A DNA stretch of 53,938 bases from an uncultured bacterium (GTDB lineage Bacteria; Actinomycetota; Coriobacteriia; Coriobacteriales; Eggerthellaceae): assembly GCA_905215325.1 (NCBI GenBank), contig CAJMPP010000014.1, positions 1 to 53,938 of the forward strand, read 5' to 3'. The stretch's first letter is position 1, and every line of letters starts with the position of its first letter. Under the pieces are notes generated by a model that did no database searches, was not told where the DNA came from, and saw nothing but the letters and a program-made list of their open reading frames with translations. Shown here in pieces: positions 9,218 through 20,681 of this stretch. Position numbers and translations under genes: made by a program.

Positions 9218-10318
9218 CTACTCCTGCGACACGCGCCACTTGTGGTAGCCCACCACGAACTGGTCGATGTCGCCATCGAGCACCGCGTCCACGTTGCCCG
9301 TTTCCACGCCGCTTCGCACATCCTTGACCAGCTGATACGGGAACAGCACATAGTTGCGGATCTGGCTGCCGAAGCTGTTCTCCATGCGCTCGCCTCGCAG
9401 TTCGTCGATCTGGTCGCGACGTTTCTGCTGCTCGATCTCGTAGAGCTTGGATTTCAGCACGCGGATGGCGGCATCCTTGTTCTGCAGCTGCGACTTCTCG
9501 TTTTGGCACGTGACCACGATGCCCGTGGGCATGTGCGTCAAGCGCACGGCCGAGTCGGTGGTGTTGACGCACTGGCCGCCCGGTCCGCTGGAACGGTACA
9601 CGTCCACGCGCACGTCGTTCATATCGAGGTTGACCTCGATATCGTCAGGAAGCACGGGGAGCACCTCGACGGCGGCGAAGGTGGTGTGACGGCGCTGCTT
9701 GACGTCGGTAGGGCTGATGCGCACCAGGCGGTGCACACCGTTCTCGCTGCGCAGCATGCCGTAGGCCAAACGACCTTCGATCTGCAGGGTTGCCTTGTTC
9801 AGACCAACGGCCTCCGCGCCGGGGACCAGGTCGAGGACCTTGACCTTCCAGCCCTTCGAGTCCGCATAGCGGCTGTACATGTTGTACAGCATCTCGGTCC
9901 AGTCCTGGGCTTCCAGGCCGCCTTGACCGGGGCTGACGGTGAGGATGCAGTCGCCGTCGTCGAAACGCCCGGAGAACCAGCTTTCCACCTCAAGGGCATC
10001 GAGCTTGCCGTCGAGCGCTTCCAGGGTTTGCTGCACCTCTTCGGCGAACAGGGGATCCTCCCCTGCCAGCTCGTGCGCGGCACGGGCGTCATCGAGCAAC
10101 GAGACGGCGGCGTTGTACGCATCGATGGTGTCGCGCAGGGAGCTAGCCTGCTTCGACACGGTTTGCGCGCGCTGCGCATCGTCCCAGAAGCCCGCCTGCG
10201 CGATCTGCGCATCGAGTGCTGTGAGCTGGGCTGTTTTGTCATCGATATGCAGGAAGCCGTGCGCATCGGAGACGCGCTGGGCAACCTGCTCGATATCTTT
10301 CAGTTCTTTATCTGCCAT
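9218..10318 (-). CDS. prfB: Peptide chain release factor 2
   Basis: Recognises UGA and UAA in the ribosomal A site and triggers peptide release. The catalytic GGQ is present (SSGPGGQCVN). The stop-codon recognition tripeptide reads SPT (RISPTDVKQRR) where the family has SPF. The whole protein is in one frame, with no in-frame UGA or programmed frameshift near codon 25, so autoregulation by frameshifting is absent. I prefer the ATG at 10318, with GGA 6 nt upstream; an ATG two codons earlier (10324) is possible. It lies downstream of secA, a common order. Confidence 0.94.
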   Translation of the reverse strand: MADKELKDIEQVAQRVSDAHGFLHIDDKTAQLTALDAQIAQAGFWDDAQRAQTVSKQASSLRDTIDAYNAAVSLLDDARAAHELAGEDPLFAEEVQQTLEALDGKLDALEVESWFSGRFDDGDCILTVSPGQGGLEAQDWTEMLYNMYSRYADSKGWKVKVLDLVPGAEAVGLNKATLQIEGRLAYGMLRSENGVHRLVRISPTDVKQRRHTTFAAVEVLPVLPDDIEVNLDMNDVRVDVYRSSGPGGQCVNTTDSAVRLTHMPTGIVVTCQNEKSQLQNKDAAIRVLKSKLYEIEQQKRRDQIDELRGERMENSFGSQIRNYVLFPYQLVKDVRSGVETGNVDAVLDGDIDQFVVGYHKWRVSQE

Positions 10319-10340
10319 AGTCATTCCATACTACCAGCAA

Positions 10341-10368
10341 AACGCCCCGCGCTTGCGTGCGGGGCGTT
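10341..10368 (-). terminator. Terminator of secA
   Basis: A 10-bp stem, AACGCCCCGC/GCGGGGCGTT, followed on the minus strand by TTGC. It sits between the secA stop (10413) and prfB. The loop is 8 nt. Confidence 0.75.
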
Positions 10369-10412
10369 GGAGTGCATAGTTTCTTCGCGCCTTTGAACAT
10401 GCCGTGTTCAGG

Positions 10413-13223
<2,811 letters not shown>

Positions 13224-13491
13224 ATGAGCGCCATTCCTTTCAGCGCCGACCCTATACGCCGGCGCGGGTTCGTTCAATCAGTTAACTCTAACATATCCTC
13301 GATTCAGCTAGGTTCCATTAACCGACGTGCACAGCTTCTTCGCAGCACCGCGCAGCTTTTCGCGGGGGTTTGCCTTCGTAGAACCCTTGCTTCCCCGGTG
13401 CGCATCGCCCAAACGCGCACCGAAACCAGACCGCCCGCATCAAACGCTGCAAGTGCGCCGCCCTCGCGCGCCCTTGCAGCACCCCTTCGCC
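13224..13491. other. Intergenic region upstream of secA
   Basis: This 268-nt stretch holds the secA leader. A minus-strand TTGAAC with TATAGG 15 nt later (near 13251) is the best promoter candidate but is suboptimally spaced. No gene or terminator was recognised; the rest is GC-rich and unexplained. Confidence 0.4.
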
Positions 13492-16017
13492 CTATACGCG
13501 TTCCTCGACCTCGATGATGGAGCGGTACAGCCGCATCGTCTCAGCAGAAGGGTCGATCCCCAGATCGTCGGCCAGATACCGCCGGCAGGCGAAGTAGGTT
13601 TGCAGGGCTGCGGTGCGCTGCAGCGAGGCGATCTGGGCGCGCATAAGCGCCACATACACGTCCTCGCGCGAGTCATCGCGGGAAAGCGCCGCACGGGCGA
13701 ACCACAGGCCCTCCCGGGGGTCGCCCGAGTCAAGCAGCTTCCCCGATGCCGCCACCAAGGCATCCACCAGGCGGTTCTTGCAATCCTCGCGAAGCCCGTC
13801 GATGACATCGCAGCCATCGTCGCCCGGCAGAAGCTCATCGGCGAAAGAATCCTCGACCCGCGCGAAAAGATGCCCCCAGCCGCCGCGCCCCGGACGGTTG
13901 AACAGCAACGCCCGGCATACCTCCTCCAGCTCGAGAACGTCGCTTGCCAGCAGCCGAGCCTCGATGCACACGCCGTTTTGATGCCTGACAAGATAAGGGC
14001 AATCGCCCTCGGGCGTGGATAGCGCCGAACGCAGCTGCGACCAGGTGGCGTAGAAGTTCTTACGCCGGCACGACGCGCTCGACTCGGGCCACAGCTGCGC
14101 AGCCAGGCGATCGCGTGACACGTCGCGTCCGCGGTTGAGCACGAGCAGGGCGAGCAGAGAGCGCACCTTCTGCCGCGAAAGGTGCTCCGATTCGACCGCG
14201 GCATCGCCCACCTTCACCTCCAAGCGGCCGAACAGGTTCACGGTAAGACGCGGCGGCGCCGGCGTCGCAGGCATCGCCGTCCCCCACGCCACTTTGCGAA
14301 ACGCATCAGGATGCGTGCTTTCAAACGACGCACGGGAGCGCAGCTTGCGGGCATGGGCGCGCTCGCACTCCATGCGCTGCATGGACAACGCCCTCTCAAG
14401 CCTGTTAGCCGCCATTGCACAACGGGGATCCAAGCCCGGCATGTCCAAGTACCCGCGCTCCAAGACGCGCGAGAACGAGCAGGCAGCAAGGGCCTGGGAA
14501 AGCGCGAGCGATCCGGTTGCGGCAAACGCCCGGGAAACGTCGCGGGCAACCGCGGCGGCCACGCGCTCGGCCAGCTGTACCGCCAGCAGCCCCTCGAAGC
14601 GACCCGCATCATCGAGCAGCTTCGCGGCGCACAACAGCGCGCCTTCCCCGAGTTCCGTCCCCTCGAACGCCAGAAGCCACGCCTGCGCGGGAAGGATATC
14701 CTCGTTAAACGCCGGATCGACCACACAGGCCATGGCGCCTAGATGGGCGAACGGCCCGTCGCCCAGCTCGCGTATCGCCGACACGCATGCGGCAGCGGCC
14801 TCCCCCGCCGAACCGGAAAGCTGCACGAGCTGCGCCACCGCCTGCTGCGCAGGGTCGGCGCCGCAGGCAAGGGCGCGACGCGCCGCAAGGCAGCCTGCCA
14901 CGTTCTCGCCCAACAGGGCGCAGCGAACCGCCTCCTCAAGATGCTGCTCGGCGTCGAGCTGACGGGAATCCAAGCTTGCATACAACGTGCGCGCGCTCAA
15001 AAGGCACGCCGCATCGCGCAGCCGGCGGCTTTGCGAAGCAAGCCAGGTGCAGCGCACGTGAGCGGATGCCAGGCAGCGCATGACCTCGCATGCTCGGGCG
15101 CAGCGCCCGGCATCCATAAGGGCCTCCGCCAACCGCAACACGAACGCGCCCGCATCCTCGTGTGCGCTCGCGCCGAGATTCGCCAACCTGTCCGAGAACG
15201 CCTGGGCGATCTGGGGCACGCCGAACGGGGCCGCGCAAAACACGCCGCGCACGCGATCGATGCCGACGTATACGTAGCTTCGCTCCAAAAGCTCCGCCAC
15301 CTCATCGTCGATGCGGACGATGCGCCGAGCGTCGGAGAGGCTTCCCGACCCCAGGCACAGCAAGGCGAACAAAGCCGCCAGCACATCGGCGGGCAGCTCC
15401 TCGGAAGCGGCGAGCTCTAAAAACGCAGGCGATTCAGACTCCCCCCAGGCAAGCGCCGCCACGCGCCGGCAACGGGCGACATCGTGGGCCGGGGTCTCGG
15501 CGATATCGGAAGGCAAGCGTGCAAAATCCACCTCCTCGTCGCTGAGCAGCAGGTCGCCTGCCCCTACGAGCATGCGATCGATCTGGTCGGCGAACACATC
15601 GGCCGCCGGCGTACAGGTGATGAGCACCTCGCAGCCTCGGTCGAGCAGATCATCGAGAACGGCGCCGAACAGCTCGGCTCGCAGGGAATCAAGCGGCGGG
15701 ACATCCTCGAACACGGCGAGAAAGGACCGATCATCGGCTTCGACGAGGCCATCGACGATGCCGCGCGCGTCTAGATCGCGCAAAAAGCACGGGCTGGCGC
15801 AATCGATCCAGAACACATGGTCGAACGCGAACACCGTTTCAGCGTATTCAAGCGCTAGGGTGCTTTTCCCGAAACCTGACGGGGCCACCATGAACCGCGC
15901 GACGTTGCGCTCGCGCAGAAGCTTGGCCACCAGCGCCGGGCGCGGATATGCACGCAAAGAAGAGAACCTGGACGGCCGGTTACCGCGGCACGCCGATTGA
16001 GCTAAAAAGGACAGCAT
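13492..16017 (-). CDS. P-loop ATPase fused to a winged-helix/BTAD regulator
   Basis: An 841-residue probable transcription regulator. The N-terminus carries a MalT-like nucleotide-binding domain with Walker A APSGFGKST (45-53) and a Walker-B-like FLAVFEDV. The middle (about 250-570) is Ala/Leu/Arg-rich and helical, resembling degenerate TPR repeats. From about 585 (RLTVNLFGRLEVKVGD) an OmpR-type winged helix and then a BTAD domain follow (AALQTYFACRRYLADDLGIDPSAETMRLYRSI). This inverts the usual SARP order, placing the DNA-binding end last. No LuxR HTH is present. The effector and regulon are unknown; no target genes adjoin it. The start has GGGGG 8 nt upstream. Confidence 0.8.
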   Translation of the reverse strand: MLSFLAQSACRGNRPSRFSSLRAYPRPALVAKLLRERNVARFMVAPSGFGKSTLALEYAETVFAFDHVFWIDCASPCFLRDLDARGIVDGLVEADDRSFLAVFEDVPPLDSLRAELFGAVLDDLLDRGCEVLITCTPAADVFADQIDRMLVGAGDLLLSDEEVDFARLPSDIAETPAHDVARCRRVAALAWGESESPAFLELAASEELPADVLAALFALLCLGSGSLSDARRIVRIDDEVAELLERSYVYVGIDRVRGVFCAAPFGVPQIAQAFSDRLANLGASAHEDAGAFVLRLAEALMDAGRCARACEVMRCLASAHVRCTWLASQSRRLRDAACLLSARTLYASLDSRQLDAEQHLEEAVRCALLGENVAGCLAARRALACGADPAQQAVAQLVQLSGSAGEAAAACVSAIRELGDGPFAHLGAMACVVDPAFNEDILPAQAWLLAFEGTELGEGALLCAAKLLDDAGRFEGLLAVQLAERVAAAVARDVSRAFAATGSLALSQALAACSFSRVLERGYLDMPGLDPRCAMAANRLERALSMQRMECERAHARKLRSRASFESTHPDAFRKVAWGTAMPATPAPPRLTVNLFGRLEVKVGDAAVESEHLSRQKVRSLLALLVLNRGRDVSRDRLAAQLWPESSASCRRKNFYATWSQLRSALSTPEGDCPYLVRHQNGVCIEARLLASDVLELEEVCRALLFNRPGRGGWGHLFARVEDSFADELLPGDDGCDVIDGLREDCKNRLVDALVAASGKLLDSGDPREGLWFARAALSRDDSREDVYVALMRAQIASLQRTAALQTYFACRRYLADDLGIDPSAETMRLYRSIIEVEERV

Positions 16018-16298
16018 CCTTCAAACCCCCTGTTTGACGGGATCGGATGCTTGGCCTGTGATGCCGCCACCATACCGCAATATATTGATGCCGACAAGAG
16101 CCGGGGTTTCGATAATACAAGGTGGTTTCACACGTTTTTACAAATCACGATTATTTTCAAACTATATATTGTGGGTATAACAAAGCGAACTCACAACAGA
16201 GTCGAAATCCGGATACAGCGACGCCCGCAAACCTTACGGCATGCGGGCATCTGCAAACGGCGCCTGCGGCGCCTTAAACGGTTGAGGACGTTAACGAC
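16018..16298. other. AT-rich regulatory region upstream of the BTAD regulator
   Basis: Positions about 16075-16200 are much more AT-rich than their surroundings and contain a 10-bp palindrome CAATATATTG (16078-16087), a minus-strand TATTAT box near 16115, and TTGAAA/TTGTAA elements. They probably hold the promoter of the 841-residue regulator and an autoregulatory site. Nearer rsfS, two hairpins (GCCCGCA/TGCGGGC, 16223-16248; GGCGCC/GGCGCC, 16259-16273) may end the rplU-rsfS operon. Confidence 0.45.
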
Positions 16299-16784
16299 CT
16301 ACGCTTCGCGGCCGATCAGCTTGGCGATGCGCTCGGAATAGGTCAGATCGGTCAAGCCGGCCTCCCCTTCCAGGTCGACCAGGGGCGCGTCATTCCACAG
16401 CGACTCCAGGCGATAGTAATCACGCGTTTCGGGCTGGAACACGTGCACGATGAAGCTGCCGTAATCCAGCAGCGACCACGTACCATCGGCCGTGCCCTCG
16501 ATATGATAGGGCTTGGCGCCGCCGCGCAGACGGCACTGCTCCTCGATCTCGTCGACCACGGCATCGACCTGACGGTTGTTCGACGCCGTGCAGATGACGA
16601 AGTACTCGGTGACGCCGATCAGGTCGCCGACCTGCTGCACCATGATGTCGGTGGCTTTCTTCTCGTTGGCGGCCTGCGCGGCGATGATGGCGCACTCGCG
16701 CGGGCTGAGAAGGTCGGGCTTCTGACGTCCGTACATATCCACGCCCTGGTTGATGGGGGCGTTGTTGTCCACTGCCTCGTTCAC
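16299..16784 (-). CDS. rsfS: Ribosome silencing factor RsfS
   Basis: Binds ribosomal protein L14 and blocks subunit joining when nutrients are scarce. The 161-residue protein has the RsfS domain from about residue 30, with the conserved DIMVQQVGDLIGVTEYFVIC segment and DYGSFIVHVFQPETRDYYRLESLW. A roughly 25-residue N-terminal extension precedes the domain. The start is GTG, overlapping the nadD stop as GTGA and preceded by AAAGGAA, which indicates translational coupling. Confidence 0.95.
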   Translation of the reverse strand: MNEAVDNNAPINQGVDMYGRQKPDLLSPRECAIIAAQAANEKKATDIMVQQVGDLIGVTEYFVICTASNNRQVDAVVDEIEEQCRLRGGAKPYHIEGTADGTWSLLDYGSFIVHVFQPETRDYYRLESLWNDAPLVDLEGEAGLTDLTYSERIAKLIGREA

Positions 16785-18181
16785 TTGTTTCCTTTCGCAT
16801 CGTTTCCGGCGGCGCGCTCACGTGCGCGTGCCACGTAATAGTTCCAAACGGTCACGGTATCGGGATGGATGAGCTTGCGACGCTCGACGAGGTTTCCCAC
16901 CACGTATACGAGCGTTGCCATGAAAAGCTCCTCAAGCTCAACTTTCCCCACCATATCGCGCAGCTTGTCGACCCCCGCACAATAGCGCCCGGGCTCGATG
17001 ACGTCTGCCACGTACACGATAAGATCGAGCGGCGACATGCCAACGGCACCGGTGGTATGCAAGCGGATGGCCTGCAGCAAAGGAGCCGGCAGCTCGGGGA
17101 ACTCCCTGGCCAGCGCTGCCGCGGCGGTAGGGCCGTGCAGCAAGTGGGGCATGTCCAGATAGCTTGCCAGCTGATCGGCGATGCCGAGCTCGACCGCGCG
17201 GGCGCGGATGCCCTCGTCATCGTAGCCCTTATCCCAATCGTGCAAAAGACCCGCCAGACGGGCCAGACGTTCATCCTGCCCGTAAACCCGCGCCATGCGC
17301 GCCGCCGTCTCGGAGACCCCCAGGGAATGCTCGAAGCGGCTACGTTTCACGCGATGCGCGAGGTCTTCGCGCCTGGCCTGATAAAACGCATCGCCGAGAA
17401 CGTCTGCCGCACCCAGCTCCGTTGCCCTGCCTTGATCCGGTTCGACTTCGCTCACTTCACACACCGCTTCCCTGTTCCGCTTCCAACCATAGAGCCCATG
17501 GGCGGCAATATAATCGAGCACCCGCTGCACCGTCAAATAACGGATGGACAGGCCCGCTTGCACGCGGGCGCGCAGGTAGCTTGACGACACGGCCAGCCCC
17601 GTTGCCTCCAGCATATGGATACGGAAATTGCCCGACCGCTCTATGGTGAGCCTGGTTTCCTCCGACAGGGCGTATCCCGGCCGCGTTGCGGCGATCAACT
17701 CCGCCATGCTGGCGATGGCGGCGCTTTCGCGCCACTTCAAGATGGAGCATACCGCATCCGCGCCCGTGATGAAGAACAGCGCCACGTTTCCCGGATAATG
17801 TTCACGAAGCTGGCGCAGCGTATCAGCCGTGTAAGTGACGCCCGGACGGTCTATCTCGATGCGGCTGGCGTCGAAGGCGGGGTTGCCCTGCACCGCCAGG
17901 CGGCACATCTCGAAGCGCTGCTCGGCGGGCGTGACGTCGCGCTTGAGCTTGAACGCCGGCTTTCCCGCGGGGATGAACACCACGGCATCCAGACCGAACG
18001 CCTCGCGCGCCTGTTCGGCGCAGGCCAGATGCCCGATATGGATGGGGTCGAACGTGCCGCCCATGATGCCGAGGCGCACCGGACGGCCGTCGGCCCCAAG
18101 ATCGTCGAAGCGCTCGCAGACCACAGGGGCAGCCGCCGCTTGCGCACGCCCGACCAGGACGTCAGCTTGCGTGAGGGCCAT
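16781..18181 (-). CDS. nadD: Fused nicotinate-nucleotide adenylyltransferase / YqeK HD hydrolase
   Basis: A 466-residue fusion of two enzymes that are usually separate genes. The N-terminal part (about 36-240) is NadD, which makes deamido-NAD from nicotinate mononucleotide, with the nucleotidyltransferase motif GGTFDPIHIGH (41-51) and the SSSYLRARVQ motif. The C-terminal part (about 265-445) is a YqeK-type HD phosphohydrolase (RFEHSLGVSETAARMA, LAGLLHDWDKG, HTTGAVGMSPLDLIVYVADVIEPGR), a family that hydrolyses diadenosine tetraphosphate. A linker of about 25 residues joins them. It is separated from proA by 1 nt and overlaps rsfS, matching the nadD-yqeK-rsfS order of other bacteria. Confidence 0.9.
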   Translation of the reverse strand: MALTQADVLVGRAQAAAAPVVCERFDDLGADGRPVRLGIMGGTFDPIHIGHLACAEQAREAFGLDAVVFIPAGKPAFKLKRDVTPAEQRFEMCRLAVQGNPAFDASRIEIDRPGVTYTADTLRQLREHYPGNVALFFITGADAVCSILKWRESAAIASMAELIAATRPGYALSEETRLTIERSGNFRIHMLEATGLAVSSSYLRARVQAGLSIRYLTVQRVLDYIAAHGLYGWKRNREAVCEVSEVEPDQGRATELGAADVLGDAFYQARREDLAHRVKRSRFEHSLGVSETAARMARVYGQDERLARLAGLLHDWDKGYDDEGIRARAVELGIADQLASYLDMPHLLHGPTAAAALAREFPELPAPLLQAIRLHTTGAVGMSPLDLIVYVADVIEPGRYCAGVDKLRDMVGKVELEELFMATLVYVVGNLVERRKLIHPDTVTVWNYYVARARERAAGNDAKGNK

Positions 18182-18182
18182 C

Positions 18183-19490
18183 CTAGGCGCGCACCTGCCC
18201 CGAGCCGCGCAGCACGTACTTGTACGAGGTCAGGCCCTCGAGCGCGAAGGGGCCGCGCACGTGCAGCTTCTGCGTGGAGATGCCGATCTCGGCGCCCAGG
18301 CCGAACATGCCGCCGTCGGTGAACGCGGTGGAGGCGTTCACGTACACCGCGGCCGCATCCACTTCGTTGACGAACCGCTCGATGGCCGCCGCGCCTTCGG
18401 CAAGTTTCGGATCGGCGACGATGGCCTCGGAGTGCATCGTGCCGTATCGGTTGATATGCGCGATAGCCTCTTCAGGGCCGCTGACGCAGCGCACGGCCAA
18501 GTCACGCGAAAGGTACTCCGTTTCCCAATCCTGCTCGGAAGCGCGCTCGACCTGCAGCGCGGCATCGGTCGGTAACCGCTTTTCACCGGCAACAAGGGCA
18601 GTCTTGCATGCAAGCTCGTCGCCGTGGATGCGCACGCCCTTGTCGGCGAGCATGCCGAACAGCTCGGGCAGGAAACGCTCAGCCACGGCCTGGTCGACGA
18701 GCAGCGTCTCGCAGGCGTTGCACACGCCGTAGCGGCGGCACTTGGCGTTGACGACGATGTTTCGCGCCATGTCGAAGTCGGCCGTGGAATGCACGTACAC
18801 ATGGCAGTTGCCGGTGCCCGTTTCGATAACGGGGACCTTCGCGCAATCGACGCAATGGGCGATCAGGCCCGCACCGCCGCGCGGCACGAGGACGTCGACC
18901 ACGCCGCGCAAGCCCATGAGGACGTCGGCCGCGGCGCGATCGGTGGACTCGATGATACCGATGCAACCTGCGGGCATGCCGGCCGAAACCGCCGCATCGT
19001 GCAGCACATGCGCGATGGCGGCGCAGGACTTGGCCGCCAAGGAACCGCCGCGCAGCACGCAGGCGTTGCCCGACTTCAGGCAGATGCCCGCGGCATCGGC
19101 GGTGACGTTAGGGCGCGCCTCGTACACGACGGCCACCACGCCGAGCGGGACCGCCACACGCGACAGCTGGATGCCGCTATCGAGCGTACGCGAATCGAAC
19201 ACGCGGCCGAGCGGATCGGGAAGCGCCACCAAGTCCTCGAGCGCATCGGCCATGGCCATCACGCGCCCTTCGTCGAGCATCAGGCGATCAAGCAGGCTTT
19301 CCTTGGTGCCTGCCCGACGCGCGGCGTCCATATCCTGGGCATTGGCGGCCACGATGGCGCCGGACTGCTCGCGCAAGGCACGAGCCATAGCGGTCAAGGC
19401 GGCGTTGCGCTCCTGCGTGGTTGCCTGCGCAAGCGCCGGGCTAGCGTTCTTGGCGGCCTGCGCGACCGCCAGCACTTCCTGTTCCAGCAT
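18183..19490 (-). CDS. proA: Gamma-glutamyl phosphate reductase
   Basis: Reduces glutamyl-5-phosphate to glutamate semialdehyde, the second step of proline synthesis, with NADPH. The 435-residue length is typical. The catalytic cysteine lies in VCNACETLLVDQ, and the aldehyde-dehydrogenase fold features (IVAANAQDMDAARRAG, GVVAVVYEARPNVTADAAG) are present. It follows proB by 48 nt in the same transcription unit. Confidence 0.97.
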   Translation of the reverse strand: MLEQEVLAVAQAAKNASPALAQATTQERNAALTAMARALREQSGAIVAANAQDMDAARRAGTKESLLDRLMLDEGRVMAMADALEDLVALPDPLGRVFDSRTLDSGIQLSRVAVPLGVVAVVYEARPNVTADAAGICLKSGNACVLRGGSLAAKSCAAIAHVLHDAAVSAGMPAGCIGIIESTDRAAADVLMGLRGVVDVLVPRGGAGLIAHCVDCAKVPVIETGTGNCHVYVHSTADFDMARNIVVNAKCRRYGVCNACETLLVDQAVAERFLPELFGMLADKGVRIHGDELACKTALVAGEKRLPTDAALQVERASEQDWETEYLSRDLAVRCVSGPEEAIAHINRYGTMHSEAIVADPKLAEGAAAIERFVNEVDAAAVYVNASTAFTDGGMFGLGAEIGISTQKLHVRGPFALEGLTSYKYVLRGSGQVRA

Positions 19491-19538
19491 GATCGACTCA
19501 CATTCTGTCGTATATCCAAAACATGGGGTGAAACGCCC

Positions 19539-20681
19539 CTATTCGAAGACCACCAGCTCATCGCGGTGCACCAACGGACGCTGGGTCAGTGCGGCAAGCA
19601 AGCGGTTGCGCTCGAGCACCTCGCGCGTTTTGCCGCAGGCAAGCTCCACCTCGTCGGCGGAGAACGCCGCGCGGCCGCGGGCGAACAGATGCCCCGCAAG
19701 GTCTTTGATGTCGACGATGTCGCCGGCCTCGAAACGACCCTCGACGCTGGCAACGCCCACGCAAAGCAGGGAGCTGCCATGCCCGATGAGCGCCGACTTC
19801 GCGCCTTCGTCGACCACCACCGCGCCGCGCGCCGAGTCGCCAAGGGCGATCCACAGCTTGCGGGGCGTGATCTCGTGGGGCTTCTTCAACGCCGAGAAAC
19901 GCGTGCCGACGGCCTTGCCCGCTGCCGCATCCTCGACCACATGGGGCTGGCGCCCGTAGCAGATGATCATGGGGATGCCGGCCACCATGAGCACGCGCGC
20001 GGCTTTGATCTTGGTGATCATGCCGCCCGAGCCCACCGTGGAGCCGGCGCCGCCGGCGACCGCCAAGATCTCGGGCCCGATGCTTTCCACATGAGGGATG
20101 AGCTTGGCATCGGGGTTCGTGTTCGGATTGCCGTCGTAGAGGCCGTCGATATCCGATAGGATGACCATGAGGTCGGCATCGATGAGGCACGCGGCCAACG
20201 CCGCAAGCGTATCGTTGTCGCCGAACTTGATCTGCTCGACGGCAACGGTGTCGTTCTCGTTGATGATGGGAACCACGCCCAGCTCCAGCAAGCGCAGGAG
20301 CGTGTTGCGGGCATGCAGGTACGCATGGCGGTCGGCGGTATCGCGGCGGGTCAGCAAAACCGTTGAAGTGACGATGCCGTGGGCTGCGAACGCCTCGGCA
20401 TACGCCGTGGCCAAGGCCGATTGCCCCACCGACGCCGCCGCCTGCAGGCTTGGCATATCGCTGGGGCGCTTCTGGATGCCCAAGGCCTCAAGGCCGCACG
20501 CGATAGCGGCCGACGTCACGATGACGGGCTGCCAGCCGGCGGCCCGCACCTTCGCGATCTGGTCGGCAAGCGCCTCCAGGTACTCGTAATCGATGCTGCT
20601 CTCCGACGTGGTGAGCGTCGAAGATCCGATCTTTATGACCAGGCGCCGTGCGGCGCCCGCCTTAGCATCCAGCTGCTCCAT
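19539..20681 (-). CDS. proB: Glutamate 5-kinase with PUA domain
   Basis: Phosphorylates glutamate, the first and feedback-regulated step of proline synthesis. The 380-residue protein has an amino-acid-kinase domain (LVIKIGSSTLTT near the N-terminus, GVVPIINENDTVAV, GSGGMITKIKAARVLM) and a C-terminal PUA domain (about 285-375). Its ATG shares one base with the obgE stop (TAATG), so translation is coupled. Confidence 0.97.
   Translation of the reverse strand: MEQLDAKAGAARRLVIKIGSSTLTTSESSIDYEYLEALADQIAKVRAAGWQPVIVTSAAIACGLEALGIQKRPSDMPSLQAAASVGQSALATAYAEAFAAHGIVTSTVLLTRRDTADRHAYLHARNTLLRLLELGVVPIINENDTVAVEQIKFGDNDTLAALAACLIDADLMVILSDIDGLYDGNPNTNPDAKLIPHVESIGPEILAVAGGAGSTVGSGGMITKIKAARVLMVAGIPMIICYGRQPHVVEDAAAGKAVGTRFSALKKPHEITPRKLWIALGDSARGAVVVDEGAKSALIGHGSSLLCVGVASVEGRFEAGDIVDIKDLAGHLFARGRAAFSADEVELACGKTREVLERNRLLAALTQRPLVHRDELVVFE

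Noticed and set aside
9218..10324. Programmed +1 frameshift in prfB
   Set aside because: The reading frame is uninterrupted from start to stop, with no in-frame UGA near codon 25.
13492..16017. LuxR-family (MalT/LAL) assignment for the large regulator
   Set aside because: The N-terminal P-loop fits, but the C-terminus is a winged helix plus BTAD, not a LuxR HTH.
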